A stretch of DNA of 7,031 nucleotides from Bordetella parapertussis (GTDB lineage Bacteria; Pseudomonadota; Gammaproteobacteria; Burkholderiales; Burkholderiaceae_C): contig CAMBXY010000074.1 in the NCBI GenBank assembly GCA_945871945.1, forward strand, positions 1-7,031, given 5' to 3'. Under the pieces are notes generated by a model. The model saw only the letters and a list, made by a program, of their open reading frames with translations. It ran no database searches and was not told the DNA's origin. Below are positions 1 to 7,031 of the stretch, piece by piece. Made by a program: the position numbers and the translations under genes. Within the stretch, counting starts at the first letter, position 1. Every line of letters starts with the position of its first letter.

Positions 1-437
1 CCCTTGAAGTCGGGTGAGATCACCTCCAAACCCTCCACCGCCGACAAAACTGAAATAGCCGGTGTGATGACGCCGTCGCCATAAAACAAGCAAGTGCCAA
101 AAATACCCACCACCAACAAAATATTGCGCAGTCGTGGCTTGTCGCGCACTGAAGATGAGGCCAGCGCCAGCATGGCCACCAAACCTCCCTCGCCGTTGTT
201 GTCAGCACGAAGTATCAACATGACATATTTGAGCGAAACAATGAAGGTCAGCGTCCAGAAGAAAATGGACAAAATACCCATCACATTGTCGGGCGTGAAC
301 GCCACATGGCCAGAGCCAAACACTTCTTTGATGGAGTAAAGGACACTGGTTCCTATGTCCCCGTAAACAACCCCAATCGCACCTAAAGTTAAACCAGCAA
401 GAGAAGATTTGTTTGCATTTGCATTGGCAATGCTCAT
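1..437 (-). CDS. kup: Kup potassium uptake protein, N-terminal part (gene runs off the window)
   Basis: Low-affinity K+ uptake symporter (K+/H+) of the inner membrane, Kup/HAK/KUP family. Only the first 145 codons are present; the family is usually about 620-630 residues. The N terminus carries the family pattern [11 protein letters not shown] at residues 21-31, followed by VLYSIKEVF where E. coli Kup has [23 protein letters not shown] at 119-138 is the well-known conserved stretch after the third helix. Hydrophobic segments are visible at about 13-33, 52-75 and 105-125. The ATG at 437-435 is the only plausible start: no ATG, GTG or TTG lies in frame between it and the upstream stop, and it places the conserved stretch at the family's usual distance. 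The Shine-Dalgarno is weak; a GGGTGGGGAGG tract lies about 20 bases too far upstream. The gene follows gshA on the same strand after 88 bases, which may hold its promoter (AATAAT, complement of 471-476, resembles a -10, but no -35 fits). Confidence 0.96.
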   Translation of the reverse strand, partial: MSIANANANKSSLAGLTLGAIGVVYGDIGTSVLYSIKEVFGSGHVAFTPDNVMGILSIFFWTLTFIVSLKYVMLILRADNNGEGGLVAMLALASSSVRDKPRLRNILLVVGIFGTCLFYGDGVITPAISVLSAVEGLEVISPDFK

Positions 438-525
438 CAGCCTATGAAGCGGCTGATCGCCTCCCCACCCATTATTTAGTTGAACAGAGTTTACCTATTT
501 TGCAGTGCAGCATACGCATGCTTTT

Positions 526-1821
526 TTATTCGTAGACCTCGGCATTGGGGTCGGTTTGTTCCATTTCGTAACTTGCAGCCAACATGGCCAAACGGGCAAT
601 CACACCGTACATATAGAAACGATTGGGCAAACTCACGCCTGGCTTCATGCCAGGCTGGGGCGTATGCGCGCTTTGCTCAAACGCCAAAGGCACGAAACTG
701 GAACCTGGGGCGTTCAGGTTTTCGTCTACCCCGCGATCCGCATGCACGCGGTAAAAGCCACCCACCACATAGCGGTCCATCATGTAGACCACCGGCTCGG
801 CGACGGCTTCGTTGATGCGCTCGTTGGTGAGAACACCCTCTTGGATGAGGACTTGGTTCACCTCTTGGCCGTCTTTGACCACACTCATTTTGTTGCGGGT
901 TTTGCGGTTCAGCGCCTCCAAATCGGCGACGCTGCGCACCGTCATGATGCCCATGCCGTAAGTGCCGTTGTCAGCCTTGACAATGACAAACGGCTTTTCA
1001 TGGATGCCAAATTCTTTGTATTTGCGCCTAATTTTGGTGAGCATCATGTCCACATTGGTGGTCAGGCATTCCATGCCCGTGCCTTCGGCGAAATTCACCT
1101 CACCGCATTGGCTGAACATGGGGTTGATCAGCCAAGGATCTATGCCCAGCAATTTGCTAAAGCGCTTGGCCACTTCATCGTAGCTGGTGAAATGCTGGCT
1201 TTTTCGGCGCACACACCAGCCCGCATGCAAAGGCGGCAACAAATACTGCTCGTGCAGGTCTTCCAAGATACCGGGAATACCAGCGCTCAGGTCGTTGTTG
1301 AGCAAAATTGTGCAGGGGTCGAAGTCTTTCAGCCCCAAGCGGGTTTTGTTGCGAATCACCGGCTCGAGCTTGACAATTTCGCCGTTGGGCAACTCTATGG
1401 TGGTGTCTTCTTTGATTTCGGGGTTGATAGAGCCAATGCGCACATTCAGCCCCGCCATATTGAAAATGCGCGCCAACTGCGCCACATTGCTCAGGTAAAA
1501 AGTGTTGCGCGTGTGGTTCTCGGGAATCAGCAACAGGTTGCGCGCTTCAGGGCAGATTTTCTCGATGGCCACCATGGCCGCTTGCACCGCCAGTGGCAAC
1601 ATTTCATTGGTGAGGTTATTCCAGCCGCCGGGGTAGAGGTTGGTGTCCACAGGGGCGAGCTTGAAACCGGCATTGCGGATGTCTACTGAGCTGTAAAAAG
1701 GCGGTGTGTGCTCCATCCACTCTAGGCGAAACCAGCGCTCGATCGCCGGCATGGAGTCGAGGATGCGCTGCTCTAGCTCGTTGATGGGGCCAGTGAGCGC
1801 GGTGATGAGGTGAGGAACCAT
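526..1821 (-). CDS. gshA: Glutamate-cysteine ligase, proteobacterial (Acidithiobacillus/betaproteobacterial) type
   Basis: Joins L-glutamate and L-cysteine with ATP to give gamma-glutamylcysteine, the first and usually rate-limiting step of cytosolic glutathione synthesis. The 431-residue protein belongs to the GshA family described from Acidithiobacillus and common in Burkholderiales (as I recall, Pfam GshA / TIGR02049), which differs from the E. coli-type enzyme. Recognisable conserved blocks are SVDIRNAGFKLAPVDTN (45-61), PENHTRNTFY (100-109), LLNNDLSAG (173-181), the glycine-rich, probably ATP-binding block VKADNGTYGMGIMTV (281-295), YMMDRYVVGGFYRVH (346-360) and the C-terminal RFYMYGVIARLAMLAASYE (401-419). 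Length matches the family. The start MVPHLITALTGP matches what I recall of relatives, and an in-frame stop lies only a few codons upstream. No clear Shine-Dalgarno precedes it (bases before ATG read GATACATACAAC). kup follows downstream; the next gene upstream is divergent. gshB is not in the window. Confidence 0.95.
   Translation of the reverse strand: MVPHLITALTGPINELEQRILDSMPAIERWFRLEWMEHTPPFYSSVDIRNAGFKLAPVDTNLYPGGWNNLTNEMLPLAVQAAMVAIEKICPEARNLLLIPENHTRNTFYLSNVAQLARIFNMAGLNVRIGSINPEIKEDTTIELPNGEIVKLEPVIRNKTRLGLKDFDPCTILLNNDLSAGIPGILEDLHEQYLLPPLHAGWCVRRKSQHFTSYDEVAKRFSKLLGIDPWLINPMFSQCGEVNFAEGTGMECLTTNVDMMLTKIRRKYKEFGIHEKPFVIVKADNGTYGMGIMTVRSVADLEALNRKTRNKMSVVKDGQEVNQVLIQEGVLTNERINEAVAEPVVYMMDRYVVGGFYRVHADRGVDENLNAPGSSFVPLAFEQSAHTPQPGMKPGVSLPNRFYMYGVIARLAMLAASYEMEQTDPNAEVYE
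637..655. repeat. Inverted repeat inside gshA (7-bp stem, 5-base loop)
   Basis: GCCTGGC (637-643) and GCCAGGC (649-655) are perfect inverted copies around the loop TTCAT. On the coding strand the repeat encodes Pro-Gly-Met-Lys-Pro-Gly, so the symmetry may simply follow from two Pro-Gly pairs. No T-run follows on either strand, so it is not an intrinsic terminator. Confidence 0.5.
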
Positions 1822-1916
1822 GTTGTATGTATCAGAGTGATCTTGTTAAGTGGGGGTGATTCTGACAGCTTCAAGCAACGGGGTTGAGGCAGGCTTACAA
1901 AATAAGTAATCTGAAG

Positions 1917-1946
1917 TTGATACTGATTCAGCAAGTTCTCTATACG
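1917..1946 (+). promoter_or_regulatory. Candidate sigma70-type promoter for the small membrane-protein pair
   Basis: TTGATA at 1917-1922 matches the -35 consensus at 5 of 6 positions. After an 18-base spacer, TATACG at 1941-1946 matches the -10 at 4 of 6. Transcription would begin at about 1953, almost on top of the ATG at 1956, so the first small ORF would be made from a leaderless or nearly leaderless message. A weaker alternative (TTGAGG at 1884, TAATCT at 1907) would give a leader of about 37 bases. This is pattern matching only. Confidence 0.3.
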
Positions 1947-1955
1947 CTTGACTTC

Positions 1956-2159
1956 ATGGACTTTTCTTTCTCCAAAACCGACTTCAAATCTGGTCTTCGC
2001 GCAACCGGCTCCATGATGGCTGGGAATACCTGTGTGGCTTTTTTGATTTTGGGGAATAGAAATTGGGTGAGCTTGGTTGTATTGATGGTGATTGGTCTGT
2101 CTCTTATACTTTTAACGTCAATGAGTATTGATTTTGCTAAGGAGGCTCGTAATGACTGA
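1956..2159 (+). CDS. Small membrane protein of unknown function, 67 residues
   Basis: I do not recognise this protein. It has a polar, Lys-containing N terminus (residues 1-18), a first moderately hydrophobic stretch at about 19-33, the short polar turn GNRN (33-36), and a strong hydrophobic helix at about 37-57 (WVSLVVLMVIGLSLILLTSM). A charged tail (DFAKEARND) follows. This fits a two-helix hairpin or a single-pass inner-membrane protein. The frame stays open upstream to a TTG at 1884. I prefer the ATG at 1956 because the extra 24 codons overlap the possible promoter and no ribosome-binding site supports the TTG. The ATG itself has no obvious Shine-Dalgarno. It overlaps the next ORF by 8 bases, which suggests a two-gene unit with coupled translation. 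GC is low: 24/60 at 1921-1980 and 23/60 at 2041-2100. It could be spurious, but the hydrophobic pattern and the coupled partner argue for a real gene. Confidence 0.6.
   Translation: MDFSFSKTDFKSGLRATGSMMAGNTCVAFLILGNRNWVSLVVLMVIGLSLILLTSMSIDFAKEARND
2139..2145 (+). promoter_or_regulatory. Strong Shine-Dalgarno for the 40-residue ORF
   Basis: AAGGAGG at 2139-2145 ends 6 bases before the ATG at 2152. It lies inside the 3' end of the preceding small ORF. It is the best ribosome-binding site I found in this window and decides the start of the short ORF that follows. Confidence 0.75.
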
Positions 2160-2274
2160 AGCGCATTGGATCGTGATCTTTTTTGGTGTCTTGATGTGCG
2201 CCATGTCCTTGGCTGCGTCTTACTTTGAAGCCAAAGAAAAAAGCAAGGCTGAACCAAAAGACGCCAATATCTAA
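2152..2274 (+). CDS. Very small single-pass membrane protein of unknown function, 40 residues
   Basis: I do not recognise this protein. MTEAHWIVIFFGVLMCAMSL opens it: a short acidic start, then one hydrophobic helix at about residues 6-23, then a highly charged, Lys/Glu-rich tail (EAKEKSKAEPKDANI). The composition suggests an inner-membrane anchor with a soluble C-terminal tail. The start is supported by AAGGAGG 6 bases upstream. The ATG overlaps the end of the 67-residue ORF by 8 bases in another frame. The stop is TAA at 2272-2274; 91 bases then separate it from the end of convergent proA. GC is low (22/60 at 2221-2280). Size and layout resemble small accessory subunits of membrane complexes or small membrane-active peptides, but nothing in the sequence chooses between these. 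Confidence 0.65.
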   Translation: MTEAHWIVIFFGVLMCAMSLAASYFEAKEKSKAEPKDANI

Positions 2275-2337
2275 TTCACTTTTGACATCAATCCCCATGT
2301 CTCACGACATTGCGACTCTACTGAAATACAGCTGCGG

Positions 2338-2351
2338 GACTGTCGAATTAC
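2338..2351 (+). repeat. Copy 1 of a 14-base imperfect direct repeat flanking proA
   Basis: GACTGTCGAATTAC here and GAGTCTCGAATTAC at 3662-3675 agree at 12 of 14 positions, including a perfect 9-base core TCGAATTAC. This copy lies just beyond the 3' end of proA, between proA and the convergent small-ORF pair. The match could be chance. Confidence 0.4.
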
Positions 2352-2365
2352 AACTTAGAGGCGGT

Positions 2366-3646
2366 TCACCCCCGCACTTCGCCCGCGCCCAGCACCACAT
2401 ACTTCAATGAGGTGAGACCCTCAATACCCACCGGGCCACGCGCATGGAATTTGTCGGTAGAGATACCAATTTCCGCACCCAAGCCGAACTCAAAACCATC
2501 AGCAAAGCGGGTGCTGGCGTTGACAATCACGCTGGCCGAATCCACCTCGCGCAAAAAGCGTTGGCTGTTGACATGATTCAGGGTGAGGATGGCGTCGGTG
2601 TGGTGGCTGCTGTAGTGGTTGATGTGGGCAATGGCTTCGTCCACGCCACTCACCACCTTGATGCTGATGATGGCCGCCAAATACTCGTCGAACCAATCTT
2701 GATCGCTGGCGTGGGTCAGCACCGCGCCAGCCACGCCTGACAGCAAGGCTTTGGCCTCGGGGCAGCAACGCATTTCCACGCCTTTGTGGGCAAACACCGC
2801 ACCGATGCGCGGCAAAAATTCTGCTGCCACGCCACGCGCCACCAGCAGGCCTTCGATGGCATTGCAAGGGCTGTATTTTTGGGTTTTGGCGTTGTCCACC
2901 ACTTTAAGCGCCATGTCCAAATCACAAGGGTCGTCCACATAGGTGTGACAGTTGCCGTCCAAGTGTTTGATGACCGGCACTTTGGCGTCACGGCTGATGC
3001 GCTCAATCAAGCCCTTGCCGCCACGCGGAATGACCACATCCACATACTGGGGCATGGTGATGAGCTCACCCACGGCTGCGCGGTCGGTGGTGGGCACAAG
3101 TTGCACCGCATCTGTGGGTAATCCGGCCTCGGCCAAGGCCTGTTGCACCAACGCGGCCAAGGCTTTGTTGGACTCAATCGCTTCCGAGCCGCCGCGCAAA
3201 ATGCAGGCGTTGCCGCTCTTGATGGCGAGTGACGCGGCCTCGATGGTGACGTTGGGGCGGCTCTCGTAAATCATGCCAAACACGCCAATGGGCACACGCA
3301 TTTGCCCTACCCGAATACCGCTGGGCTGCTGCGTCATGCCGGTGATGCTGCCAATGATGTCGGGCATGGCGGCAAGTTGCTCGCAGCCGATGGCGCAGGT
3401 CTCCAAAATGGAGGGGCTGAGTTTCAAGCGGTCAAGCATGGGCCCGTCTAGGCCAGTGGCTTGGGCACGCTTAAGGTCTTCTTGGTTGGCTTTGAGCAGG
3501 GCGGCGGCGTCTTGCCTCAGCAGTGCAGCCAGATGCCTTAGGGCCGCGCTTTTATGTGCGGCACTGGCCTTGGCCATGGCAGCGCTGGCGACTTTGGCCT
3601 GCTGGCCCAAGGCCAGCATCAGTTCGGGAATGGAATGCGCATTCAT
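2366..3646 (-). CDS. proA: Glutamate-5-semialdehyde dehydrogenase (gamma-glutamyl phosphate reductase)
   Basis: NADPH-dependent reduction of gamma-glutamyl phosphate to glutamate-5-semialdehyde, the second step of proline synthesis after ProB; cytosolic. At 426 residues it is close to the usual 415-430. Aldehyde-dehydrogenase-fold landmarks are [20 protein letters not shown] (125-144), RGGSEA (151-156), [10 protein letters not shown] (206-215) and [12 protein letters not shown] (227-238). The catalytic cysteine is expected to be Cys261 in [10 protein letters not shown]. The ProA signature lies around [20 protein letters not shown] (335-354), followed by [20 protein letters not shown] (376-395). 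The start ATG at 3646-3644 lies 25 bases after the holA stop; its Shine-Dalgarno is weak (ATCAGGCC before the ATG). It is probably the last gene of the leuS-lptE-holA-proA unit. A strong hairpin lies at codons 10-16. proB is not in the window. No convincing terminator was found after the stop. Confidence 0.97.
   Translation of the reverse strand: MNAHSIPELMLALGQQAKVASAAMAKASAAHKSAALRHLAALLRQDAAALLKANQEDLKRAQATGLDGPMLDRLKLSPSILETCAIGCEQLAAMPDIIGSITGMTQQPSGIRVGQMRVPIGVFGMIYESRPNVTIEAASLAIKSGNACILRGGSEAIESNKALAALVQQALAEAGLPTDAVQLVPTTDRAAVGELITMPQYVDVVIPRGGKGLIERISRDAKVPVIKHLDGNCHTYVDDPCDLDMALKVVDNAKTQKYSPCNAIEGLLVARGVAAEFLPRIGAVFAHKGVEMRCCPEAKALLSGVAGAVLTHASDQDWFDEYLAAIISIKVVSGVDEAIAHINHYSSHHTDAILTLNHVNSQRFLREVDSASVIVNASTRFADGFEFGLGAEIGISTDKFHARGPVGIEGLTSLKYVVLGAGEVRG
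3600..3618 (-). repeat. GC-rich hairpin in the first codons of proA
   Basis: On the coding strand the sequence TGCTGGCC, loop TTG, GGCCAGCA forms a perfect 8-bp stem with a 3-base loop, at bases 29-47 of the proA reading frame. It encodes part of the N-terminal helix (MLALGQQ). A stable stem this close to a start codon with a weak ribosome-binding site could lower initiation. That effect is inference. Confidence 0.55.
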
Positions 3647-3661
3647 GGCCTGATTTTGGCA

Positions 3662-3675
3662 GAGTCTCGAATTAC
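3662..3675 (+). repeat. Copy 2 of the imperfect direct repeat flanking proA
   Basis: GAGTCTCGAATTAC covers the holA stop codon and the first bases of the holA-proA gap. It pairs with the copy at 2338-2351 (12 of 14 identical), and the two copies bracket the whole of proA. Confidence 0.4.
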
Positions 3676-4724
3676 GCGGGCTGACAGGCCCGGCTCAGCA
3701 TCAAAGCCAAGCGGCCTAAGGCTTGCCAGCTGTCGCTGGGCCACTGGGTAAACCGCAAACCTTTGACCACCCCATCGACTTGGTGCGCGGCTTGCAACAA
3801 GCGGTCCAGCATGGCGGGTGACAGTTTGGGCAAGACCCGCTCGAACAACCGCTCTTTGGGACCCCAAATGCGTTGCTCACGCAGCACCTGGGGGAGGGGC
3901 CGTCCGCTGGCCACCGCATCCTTGACACGTTTGAGCGCGCGAATATCTTCGGCCAGCGCGAAATGCACCAAAACCTCAGATGCGCCTTCTGCCCGCAAGC
4001 CATCCAGCATGCGCTGCACCCGTTGGTGCTGACCGGCCAACACGGTTTCACTCAGCTTGAACACATTGAAGCGGGCCACATTCAACACCGCGTTTTCAAT
4101 TTGCTCAAAACTCAACTCTTGCGTTGGGTAAAGCAGGGCAAGCTTTTGAATTTCTTGGTGGGCGGCCAGCAAATTGCCCTCCACCCTGTCAGCGAAAAAC
4201 TGCAAACTGCGCTGACCCTCTTCGCCTGCCAGCACCCGTTGCTGCTGCAAGGCCAAGCGCTGCGCTATCCAAGCGGGCAAGGCGGCACGCTCGACCGGAT
4301 CGATTTGCAAACTGATGCCGTGGGTATCTAAAGCGGTGAACCAGCCCGACGATTTGGTGGTTTTGTCTAACCGTGGCAATGACACCAAGACCAACACGCC
4401 ATCGTTGCCCACGCAGGTCTGGGCAATGCGTTGCAAGGCTTCGCTGCCGTCTTTGCCTGGCTTGCCCGAGGGTATGCGGATATCGATGAGCTGTTTGTCG
4501 GCAAACAAGCTCATGGCAGCGCAGGCAGATTCGATCTCACTCCAATCGAAATGCGCGCCCGCCACAGTGAATACATGGCGCTCTAAGAATCCTTGCGAGC
4601 GAGCGCTGGCCCGAATCGCATCAGCCGCCTCTTGCAACAACAAGGCTTCGTCACCATGCAAGGTATAGAGCTGACGCAGGTCTTGCGACAGTTGTTCGAT
4701 CAGACGCGCCGTGGTGAGTTGCAT
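3672..4724 (-). CDS. holA: DNA polymerase III delta subunit (clamp loader)
   Basis: Delta subunit of the replicative clamp-loader complex, which opens the beta sliding clamp. The 350-residue protein is close to the 343 of E. coli. It aligns by eye with E. coli HolA at [20 protein letters not shown] (19-38), the clamp-binding element AMSLFADKQ (70-78, with Leu73 and Phe74 at the same positions as the E. coli residues that contact the clamp), [24 protein letters not shown], and the C-terminal collar around [20 protein letters not shown]. As expected for delta, I see no Walker A loop. The frame is open for 40 codons further upstream, but that stretch is Cys/Pro-rich and overlaps lptE. The ATG at 4724-4722 gives the family N terminus ([12 protein letters not shown]). 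It starts 7 bases after the lptE stop, with AGGG as a weak Shine-Dalgarno. Confidence 0.95.
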   Translation of the reverse strand: MQLTTARLIEQLSQDLRQLYTLHGDEALLLQEAADAIRASARSQGFLERHVFTVAGAHFDWSEIESACAAMSLFADKQLIDIRIPSGKPGKDGSEALQRIAQTCVGNDGVLVLVSLPRLDKTTKSSGWFTALDTHGISLQIDPVERAALPAWIAQRLALQQQRVLAGEEGQRSLQFFADRVEGNLLAAHQEIQKLALLYPTQELSFEQIENAVLNVARFNVFKLSETVLAGQHQRVQRMLDGLRAEGASEVLVHFALAEDIRALKRVKDAVASGRPLPQVLREQRIWGPKERLFERVLPKLSPAMLDRLLQAAHQVDGVVKGLRFTQWPSDSWQALGRLALMLSRACQPA

Positions 4725-4731
4725 ACAAGCC

Positions 4732-5232
4732 CTAGGGCATGCGCACCACGGCCAGTCGACGCAACACCTGCTGCACCAAGTCGGAACGCATATCGCGGTA
4801 AAGCAAACCTTCTTCGGTTTCTTTGGACAAGGCGGCGTTTTCATTAAAACTGATATCGCGCTCTTGCACCAACTCGGTATCGGGGATCAGCTCGGTGCCG
4901 TCACGCGAGCGCAGCTTGAAGCGAATTCGAAAGCGCAGTTGAAACTCACGCACCGCGCCAGCCGAAGTGCGGCTGAGAATGACTTTCTCGGGCAATTCAA
5001 GCAATAAGTCGAAAATCACATCGGCGCGCTCGACTTGTTTGGGGTCGTTGATGACCTCTACCCGGCCCGAGCCAGAAATATTGCGCTTGAGTTCTTGGCC
5101 AAATACCGAGGCTTCGGGCAGGCCGCTGTAGAGTGTGCGAAACGGGTAATCGGGCGCTTTGCGCAGCTGAAAACCACAAGCGCTCACACCAAGTAAGGCC
5201 ACACCAGAGACAAACAAGCGTCGCTGCATCAT
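4732..5232 (-). CDS. lptE: LPS-assembly lipoprotein LptE
   Basis: Outer-membrane lipoprotein that plugs the LptD barrel and helps insert lipopolysaccharide into the outer leaflet. The 166-residue precursor has a short signal peptide ([19 protein letters not shown]) with lipobox VSAC. Cys19 is the expected lipidation site; the +2 residue is Gly rather than Asp, in line with outer-membrane sorting. CGFQLR just after the Cys matches the CGF-x-LR start of mature LptE proteins. The remainder ([10 protein letters not shown], a beta-rich middle, and a C-terminal helix [14 protein letters not shown]) fits the family. Two adjacent ATG codons are possible (5232 or 5229). The first forms an ATGA overlap with the leuS stop. 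There is no good Shine-Dalgarno, so translation is probably coupled to leuS. The leuS-lptE-holA order is widespread in Gram-negative bacteria, including E. coli. Confidence 0.93.
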   Translation of the reverse strand: MMQRRLFVSGVALLGVSACGFQLRKAPDYPFRTLYSGLPEASVFGQELKRNISGSGRVEVINDPKQVERADVIFDLLLELPEKVILSRTSAGAVREFQLRFRIRFKLRSRDGTELIPDTELVQERDISFNENAALSKETEEGLLYRDMRSDLVQQVLRRLAVVRMP

Positions 5233-7031
5233 GAAGCCATCACTATATTGACCAAACGACCGGGCACCACAATCACTTTTTGGTGCGCCGCGCTTGGGGC
5301 AAGTTTAAGGAATGCCTCGCTGGCCAAAGCAGCTTGCTCAATGTCTTCTTTGCTGGCGTTGGCAGGTACTGAAATCGCGCCGCGCAATTTACCGTTGACT
5401 TGCAGCATCAGTTCGATTTGATCGCGCACCAAAGCCGCCTCGTCCACCTCGGGCCATGCGGTGTCTAGTAAATCGCCGTGACGCAATGCGAAGCCCAACT
5501 CGGTCCATAAATAGGCGCTGATGTGCGGGCAAGCGGGATACAGCATGCGCAGCAAAACAGACATGCCTTCGCACAGCACGGCCTTGTCACCGTCGCTGTT
5601 ATCGGCTTTGAAATCTTCCAAGGTATTGAGTAACTTCATGCAGCCAGACACCACAGTGTTGTATTGCATGCGCTCGTAGTCATAGCTGACTTGCTTGAGC
5701 ACCAAATGCATGTCGCGGCGCACATCCGCAGCCTCTTTGCGCAGCTTGGCCGCGCTCAAGTTGCCCGCCGTGGCAGCCTTGAGCGTGGCCTCGTGCTTAT
5801 GCGCGAAATTCCACACGCGGCGCAAGAAGCGGTAACTGCCCTCCACCGACGCATCGTTCCACTCCAGGGTGGCTTCGGGCGGCGCGGTAAACATGGTGTA
5901 GAGACGCGCGGTGTCAGCGCCATAGCGTTCGATCAGGTCTTGCGGATCGACGCCATTGTTTTTGCTCTTGCTCATGGTGCCCACGCCTTCATAGACGATG
6001 GGCGTGCCCGCAGGCAAATCGCCTTTGGCAGCTTTGAGCACTGCGCCCATCACCTTGCCGCTGGCATCATATTGGTCTTGCACTTCGTGGGGCCAAAAAT
6101 ATTCGATGCCGCCTTTGTTGCCCTTGCGTGAGTAAATATGGTTGAGCACCATACCTTGGGTGAGCAGTTTGGTGAAAGGCTCATCCACCTTCACCAACCC
6201 CAGGTCGCGCATCACCTTGGTCCAAAAGCGGGCGTACAGCAAATGCAAAATGGCGTGCTCAATACCACCGATGTACTGGTCCATGCCGCTGCCACCCGTG
6301 GCGTGTTGCGCGTCGCGCATCCAATACTGCGTACCCTCGGCCACCATGGCTTGGGTGTTGCTGGGGTCGCAGTAACGCATGAAGTACCACGACGAATCTA
6401 CAAACGTGTCCATGGTGTCGGTCTCGCGCCGCGCAGCTTTGCCACAAGTGGGGCAAACCACGCCTTGATGAAAACCTTCATGCTTGTGCAGCGGGTTCCC
6501 CGAGCCGTCAGGAATGCAGTCTTGCGGCAACACCACCGGCAAATCTTTTTCAGGCACTGGCACCGCGCCGTGCTCTTCGCAATGGATGATGGGAATGGGT
6601 GTGCCCCAATAACGCTGACGGCTCACGCCCCAGTCGCGCAAACGCCAGGTGGTTTTTTTCTCGCCCAAGCCTTTGGCTGTGAGCAGTTCGGCCACTTGAG
6701 TAACGGCTGGCTTGAAGTTCAGTCCATCGAGCTCGCCGGAGTTGACGCAAACACCGTCTTTGGTGGCGTACCAGTCTTGCCAAGCTTTGTCGTTAAAGCT
6801 TTGGCATTTGACAGTCACCACTTGCTGAATGGGCAACTGGTATTTGAGGGCAAACGCAAAATCACGCTCATCATGGGCTGGCACGCCCATGACCGCGCCA
6901 TCGCCATAGCTCATCAGCACATAGTTGCCCACCCACACCTCAAGTTGCGCACCCGTCAATGGATGTGTCACGAACAAGCCCGTGGCCATGCCGAGCTTGT
7001 CTTTGACGGCCAGTTCGGCCTCGGTGGTGCC
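5229..7031 (-). CDS. leuS: Leucyl-tRNA synthetase, C-terminal 600 residues (5' end outside the window)
   Basis: Charges tRNA-Leu with leucine; class Ia cytosolic enzyme. The frame is open to the window edge. By comparison with the roughly 860-residue E. coli enzyme about 270-280 N-terminal residues are missing, including the HIGH motif and the Thr-rich part of the editing site. In the visible part, numbered from the window edge: end of the CP1 editing domain with [15 protein letters not shown] (about 43-57, containing the conserved editing-site Asp); the catalytic-core block [15 protein letters not shown]; a zinc-type insertion with C151-x2-H154 and C193-x2-C196; [29 protein letters not shown]; the KMSKS loop as TMSKSKNN (352-359; codons near 5978-5955); the anticodon-binding helical domain; and the small C-terminal domain with QVNGKLRG. 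The stop TGA at 5231-5229 overlaps the lptE start. The stretch [13 protein letters not shown] is a form I associate with Comamonadaceae. Confidence 0.97.
   Translation of the reverse strand, partial: GTTEAELAVKDKLGMATGLFVTHPLTGAQLEVWVGNYVLMSYGDGAVMGVPAHDERDFAFALKYQLPIQQVVTVKCQSFNDKAWQDWYATKDGVCVNSGELDGLNFKPAVTQVAELLTAKGLGEKKTTWRLRDWGVSRQRYWGTPIPIIHCEEHGAVPVPEKDLPVVLPQDCIPDGSGNPLHKHEGFHQGVVCPTCGKAARRETDTMDTFVDSSWYFMRYCDPSNTQAMVAEGTQYWMRDAQHATGGSGMDQYIGGIEHAILHLLYARFWTKVMRDLGLVKVDEPFTKLLTQGMVLNHIYSRKGNKGGIEYFWPHEVQDQYDASGKVMGAVLKAAKGDLPAGTPIVYEGVGTMSKSKNNGVDPQDLIERYGADTARLYTMFTAPPEATLEWNDASVEGSYRFLRRVWNFAHKHEATLKAATAGNLSAAKLRKEAADVRRDMHLVLKQVSYDYERMQYNTVVSGCMKLLNTLEDFKADNSDGDKAVLCEGMSVLLRMLYPACPHISAYLWTELGFALRHGDLLDTAWPEVDEAALVRDQIELMLQVNGKLRGAISVPANASKEDIEQAALASEAFLKLAPSAAHQKVIVVPGRLVNIVMAS

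Noticed and set aside
411..432. Short TTTGCAT-like tandem repeat at the kup start (encodes Asn-Ala-Asn-Ala-Asn)
   Set aside because: It has too few units to be a meaningful simple-sequence repeat, and it lies in the variable N terminus of Kup.
509..527. AGCAT-ACGC-ATGCT stem followed by six T, terminator-like, between gshA and kup
   Set aside because: The stem is only 5 bp and the T-run is on the plus strand, while both neighbouring genes run on the minus strand. It cannot serve as a usual intrinsic terminator for gshA.
505..1689. 394-codon open frame on the plus strand opposite gshA
   Set aside because: It is antisense to a clearly recognised gene. Its His/Val/Ala-rich composition is what the complement of a moderately GC-rich coding frame gives, and it has no recognisable domain.
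1940..2257. 105-codon minus-strand ORF opposite the small membrane-protein pair
   Set aside because: Its composition is basic and low-complexity with no domain, and it has no ribosome-binding site. The plus strand carries the better-supported coding signals.
2275..2365. Search for a bidirectional terminator between the convergent small-ORF pair and proA
   Set aside because: Only 4-5 bp stems without T-runs were found (ATGTC/GACAT near 2298-2312, ACAG/CTGT near 2328-2343). I do not call a terminator here.
2298..2410. 37-codon plus-strand ORF starting MSHDIATLLKYSCG
   Set aside because: It has no Shine-Dalgarno, its second half is antisense to the proA 3' end, and it has no membrane or other recognisable pattern.
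4725..4844. 40-codon N-terminal extension of holA
   Set aside because: The added residues are Cys/Pro/Trp-rich, match nothing in HolA and overlap the lptE 3' end. The ATG at 4724 gives the family N terminus.

Overview
The window looks like a stretch of betaproteobacterial (Burkholderiales) chromosome, most like the Comamonadaceae (Limnohabitans, Rhodoferax and relatives). The lineage is inferred from recalled protein families: a glutamate-cysteine ligase of the betaproteobacterial/Acidithiobacillus type, the leuS-lptE-holA order, and a leucyl-tRNA synthetase that reads like the Comamonadaceae form. No rRNA or other marker gene is present to confirm it.

Right-hand part (7031 down to 2366, minus strand): a tightly packed housekeeping run in the order leuS (5' end outside the window), lptE, holA, proA. 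leuS and lptE share an ATGA stop/start overlap. lptE and holA are 7 bases apart, and holA and proA are 25 bases apart. The genes supply leucyl-tRNA charging, LPS transport to the outer membrane, the delta subunit of the replicative clamp loader, and the second step of proline synthesis. They share transcription rather than a pathway.

Middle part (1822 to 2365): about 540 bases of clearly lower GC, holding two overlapping small plus-strand ORFs (67 and 40 codons) that encode small membrane proteins I do not recognise. The second ORF has a near-perfect Shine-Dalgarno sequence. The pair is divergent from gshA and convergent with proA.

Left-hand part (1821 down to 1, minus strand): gshA (glutathione synthesis, first step), then the first 145 codons of kup, a potassium/proton symporter, which runs off the window edge.

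No tRNA, rRNA, CRISPR array, transposase or phage gene is visible. The window is mostly ordinary core genome. The places worth a second look are the small membrane-protein pair, a 14-base imperfect direct repeat on either side of proA, a strong hairpin just inside the proA start, and a Cys-x2-His/Cys-x2-Cys putative zinc site in LeuRS.
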